From Planctomycetota bacterium (GTDB taxonomy: Bacteria > Planctomycetota > Planctomycetia > Pirellulales > S012-138), in assembly GCA_026982835.1 (NCBI GenBank), contig JALSGI010000904.1, forward strand, positions 1 to 7,946: a stretch of DNA of 7,946 nucleotides, read 5' to 3'. This document shows, in pieces, positions 6,387 through 7,946 of this stretch (positions are counted from its first letter, which is position 1; each line of letters begins with the position of its first letter). Below the pieces are notes generated by a model. It worked only from the letters and a program-made list of their open reading frames with translations. It was not told the origin of the DNA and ran no database searches. The translations under genes were made by a program, and so were the position numbers.

Positions 6387-6394
6387 CAACAGCC

Positions 6395-7459
6395 ATGTGG
6401 GTCCGGGGCGTTCTGCGACGCTTGCTCGTTGTGTGCCTGGCGGGCGTGTTGGGCATCCATTTGGCAGCCGGGATGGTTCGGAGCCAGGAAGACGACGAGT
6501 TGGATGCGCTGTTTCCTCCGCTTCCTGTCGAAGAACCGGAGCCTGCCTCGGAAAGCGGGTATTCCCTCTCCACCTTGCTACAACGGGTGTGGGTGCAAAA
6601 GCCCTTGGTGCGGCAACAACGGGCCGTGGTTCCCTTGACGTTGGCCGGGGCGGACCCGCTGCCGCAGTCCTGGTTGTTGGCCTCCGAAGCGTTGCAGCAA
6701 GGGCACCTGCGGGTGCTCGAGGGAGGGGGGGTGCCCCGATTGACAGTCGAAAACCGCAGCAGCAAGTACCACATTTTCATTCCGGCCGGGCAGGTGTTCG
6801 ACGGCGGCAGGCAAAACCGCAGCCTGGCCGACGAACTGGCCCTGGGCCCCGGGCAACGCGCTGGAATCCGGGTCTATTGCGTGGAGGCCGGCCGGTGGAG
6901 CGGTTCCCGGTCTTTTCGCCGCGGCCAGTACCTGGCTCCTCCGTCGCTGCGGTGGACGATCCTCTCCGGCCAGGGACAAAGGGCCGTGTGGGCGCAGGTG
7001 GCCCAGTTGCACCGTGGCCTCTCTATTCGCTCCAGCAGTGGAAATCTGCTGCTGGCGTATCATCATCCTCGCCTCCGCCGGGCCATGAACTCTTTCCGCC
7101 GCAACATCCAGCCGCGGCTGCCCAAGCGGACCGTTGGCGTAGTGCTGTTGTACCAAGGGGAGTTTATCGCCGCGGAGCTGTTCGGTTCCCAGCAGTTGGC
7201 CCAAGCCGCGCTGCCCCAAGTGCTGGATGCCTTTTACCTGGAATCCGTGGTACAGCCGCGGCGTGCCTTCCCAGCTTCGGCATCACCTCCGGCGGATCGC
7301 CTGGTGCGGCAGTTGGTGAATCTGATGGCCGAGGCTCCCTGGCGGCGTTCCCATCGTTCGGGCGCCGGAGAAGTTTGGACCTTGGAAACCGCCCAGCTTT
7401 TGGGCCGAGGGCTCACCTACCAGGGCCGTCCGGTACACCTGGTCGTTTTTCCCAAGTAA
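6395..7459 (+). CDS. ARPP-1 (DUF6569-like) family protein, exported paralog
   Basis: This is 354 residues. The N-terminus is a typical Sec signal: basic MWVRGVLRR, a hydrophobic core at about 10-27, and a likely cleavage near residues 26-31 (AAGMVRSQ). Cys14 is preceded by LVV, which does not make a lipobox. An acidic, proline-rich linker follows (32-52: EDDELD, EEPEPASES). The ARPP-1 core is at about 84-172: PLPQSWLLASEAL, LTVENRSSKYHIFIP, AGQVFDGG (131-138), RQNR, VYCVEAGRW (160-168) and GSRSF. Later landmarks shared with the copy at 4145 are LSxGQ/G..VW near 189-199, GVVLLY (248-253), AELFGSQQLA (260-269) and GAGEVWTLET (323-332). Family function is unknown to me; location outside the cytoplasm is an inference from the signal. 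The overall identity with the cytoplasmic copy looks moderate, so the duplication is not recent. The start is fixed by AAGGGG 8 bp upstream. Confidence 0.8.
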   Translation: MWVRGVLRRLLVVCLAGVLGIHLAAGMVRSQEDDELDALFPPLPVEEPEPASESGYSLSTLLQRVWVQKPLVRQQRAVVPLTLAGADPLPQSWLLASEALQQGHLRVLEGGGVPRLTVENRSSKYHIFIPAGQVFDGGRQNRSLADELALGPGQRAGIRVYCVEAGRWSGSRSFRRGQYLAPPSLRWTILSGQGQRAVWAQVAQLHRGLSIRSSSGNLLLAYHHPRLRRAMNSFRRNIQPRLPKRTVGVVLLYQGEFIAAELFGSQQLAQAALPQVLDAFYLESVVQPRRAFPASASPPADRLVRQLVNLMAEAPWRRSHRSGAGEVWTLETAQLLGRGLTYQGRPVHLVVFPK

Positions 7460-7588
7460 GGCACCGCAGCCCAGCTAGAACTGCCCCTTTTGCCAGAACT
7501 CGATCGAGGGACATTTCCCTTCAGGCTAGGCCCGTCGTGGTCCGAATTTCTGCCGCGCTGAACCACCCGGAGGCCAAGAAGCCGCTGG

Positions 7589-7642
7589 CTCGCTAACTGC
7601 GGGCTGACGGTGCGCGGCTGGCTAACCGCCGACTGACGATGC
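7589..7642 (+). repeat. Degenerate 29-bp tandem duplication
   Basis: The 25-bp stretches at 7589-7613 and 7618-7642 share 20 of 25 bases, with the common cores GCTAAC and CTGACG, at a period of 29 bp. Confidence 0.5.
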
Positions 7643-7667
7643 ACTGCTGGCCGTTTGCGAACCAAAA

Positions 7668-7715
7668 ACGACGTTTGTTCTCGCACAGGCGAGCCGCGAG
7701 TGTCAACTCGCGGAG
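7668..7715 (+). repeat. GCGAG-flanked hairpin I with conserved leader
   Basis: The 26-bp leader (7668-7693) ends in GGCGAG. Perfect arms CCGCGAGT (7694-7701) and ACTCGCGG (7706-7713) enclose GTCA, followed by AG. It stands just ahead of the 83-bp array, as hairpins A and B stand ahead of the 84-bp array. Confidence 0.75.
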
Positions 7716-7723
7716 TAAATTCG

Positions 7724-7946
7724 TTACGCTCCCGGCGCGCTGTGATCTGTTTTCTTGCATTGGAGCGGAAGCTCCCAGTGGCTGCGGCCCTGCCGCCTCC
7801 GGGAGCTTACGCTCCCGGCGCGCTGTGATCTGTTTTCTTGCATTGGAGCGGAAGCTCCCAGTGGCTGCGGCCCTGCCGCCTCCGGGAGCTTACGCTCCCG
7901 GCTTGCTGTGATCTGTTTTCTTGCACTGGAGCGGAAGCTCCCAGTG
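7724..7946. repeat. 83-bp tandem array, truncated by the window end
   Basis: TGTGATCT recurs at 7741, 7824 and 7907, an exact 83-bp period. The unit is the 84-bp unit of 5487-5680 minus one G, which shortens H3 by a base pair (GCGGC/GCCGC). H1 hairpins are at 7799-7818 and 7882-7901, both with loop TTAC; the first unit lacks its left H1 arm. The last unit ends in a long H2, CACTGGAGC (7924-7932) with GCT and CCAGTG (7937-7946, one bulged C). The array probably continues beyond the window. Confidence 0.9.

Larger units (their letters stand above)
5186..6394. other. 1.2-kb intergenic region made of hairpin repeats
   Basis: No credible gene is present on either strand. Open frames here change frame relative to one another and simply translate repeat copies. 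The region holds a C/G-run hairpin (5269-5288), GCGAG-flanked hairpins (5369-5859), an 84-bp tandem array (5487-5680), two direct and one inverted copy of an AGTACGTGTTTAGC repeat, and a second hairpin cluster (5955-6278). The last ~110 bp before the next gene (6280-6394) look like ordinary leader sequence, with a 6-bp dyad CGTGTC (6335-6340) and GACACG (6356-6361). Confidence 0.8.
7460..7946. other. Intergenic region after the exported paralog, repeat-rich, open at window end
   Basis: No gene is supported. The first ~120 bp show nothing recognisable. They are followed by a degenerate 29-bp duplication (7589-7642), a GCGAG hairpin (7668-7715) and an 83-bp tandem array that runs out of the window. 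Frames that stay open here translate the repeats. Confidence 0.75.

Noticed and set aside
5186..6394. tRNA, rRNA or a known ncRNA gene in the long gap
   Set aside because: I found no cloverleaf, CCA-type end or recognisable conserved RNA core; the hairpins are simple short stems.
6434..6436. Cys14 of the exported paralog as a lipobox cysteine
   Set aside because: The preceding residues LVV do not fit the -1 Gly/Ala/Ser requirement, and the hydrophobic core continues past it.
6361..7596. A 411-residue open frame overlapping the exported ARPP-1-like gene
   Set aside because: It is a shadow frame with Gly/Arg/Pro-rich composition; the frame starting at 6395 has a signal peptide, a good ribosome site and family motifs.

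Overview
The window is GC-rich bacterial DNA. Gene content and style suggest a planctomycete, probably near Pirellulales: a conserved secreted-type protein tail I associate with that phylum, a HemY-type heme enzyme, and long gaps full of GC-rich palindromes. This assignment is an inference from memory of such genomes; no rRNA or other marker is present.

Layout: (1) positions 1-348 hold the C-terminal part of an unrecognised protein; (2) 398-1879 is a P-loop ATPase on the + strand with a hydrophobic insert between its Walker motifs; (3) 1859-3307 on the - strand is a HemY-type porphyrinogen oxidase, converging with and overlapping the ATPase gene by 21 bp; (4) 3353-3934 on the - strand is a PEBP/YbhB-family probable lipoprotein, probably the first gene of a two-gene operon with hemY, with a TATAAT-type promoter upstream; (5) 4145-5185 is a cytoplasmic protein of the ARPP-1 (DUF6569-like) family; (6) 5186-6394 is about 1.2 kb without a credible gene, filled with hairpin repeats; (7) 6395-7459 is a second, diverged ARPP-1-like protein with a signal peptide; (8) 7460-7946 is again non-coding and ends inside the same repeat array.

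The most unusual content is the repeat landscape. At least ten short hairpins share a GCGAG flank, a stem of about 8 bp and a 4-nt loop (often GTNA on one strand). Their stem sequences differ between copies while pairing is mostly kept. Some are built into an 84-bp (first gap) or 83-bp (last gap) tandem unit that carries three hairpins. A second cluster of seven unrelated perfect or near-perfect hairpins lies at 5955-6278, most of it between inverted copies of a 14-bp sequence. No transposase, RAYT, CRISPR gene or RNA gene is visible to explain them.

Functionally, the heme enzyme and the PEBP protein look like an ordinary operon. The two ARPP-1 paralogs, one predicted inside the cell and one exported, each followed by the same repeat family, are the best candidate for an undescribed paired system. 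What they do cannot be told from the sequence.
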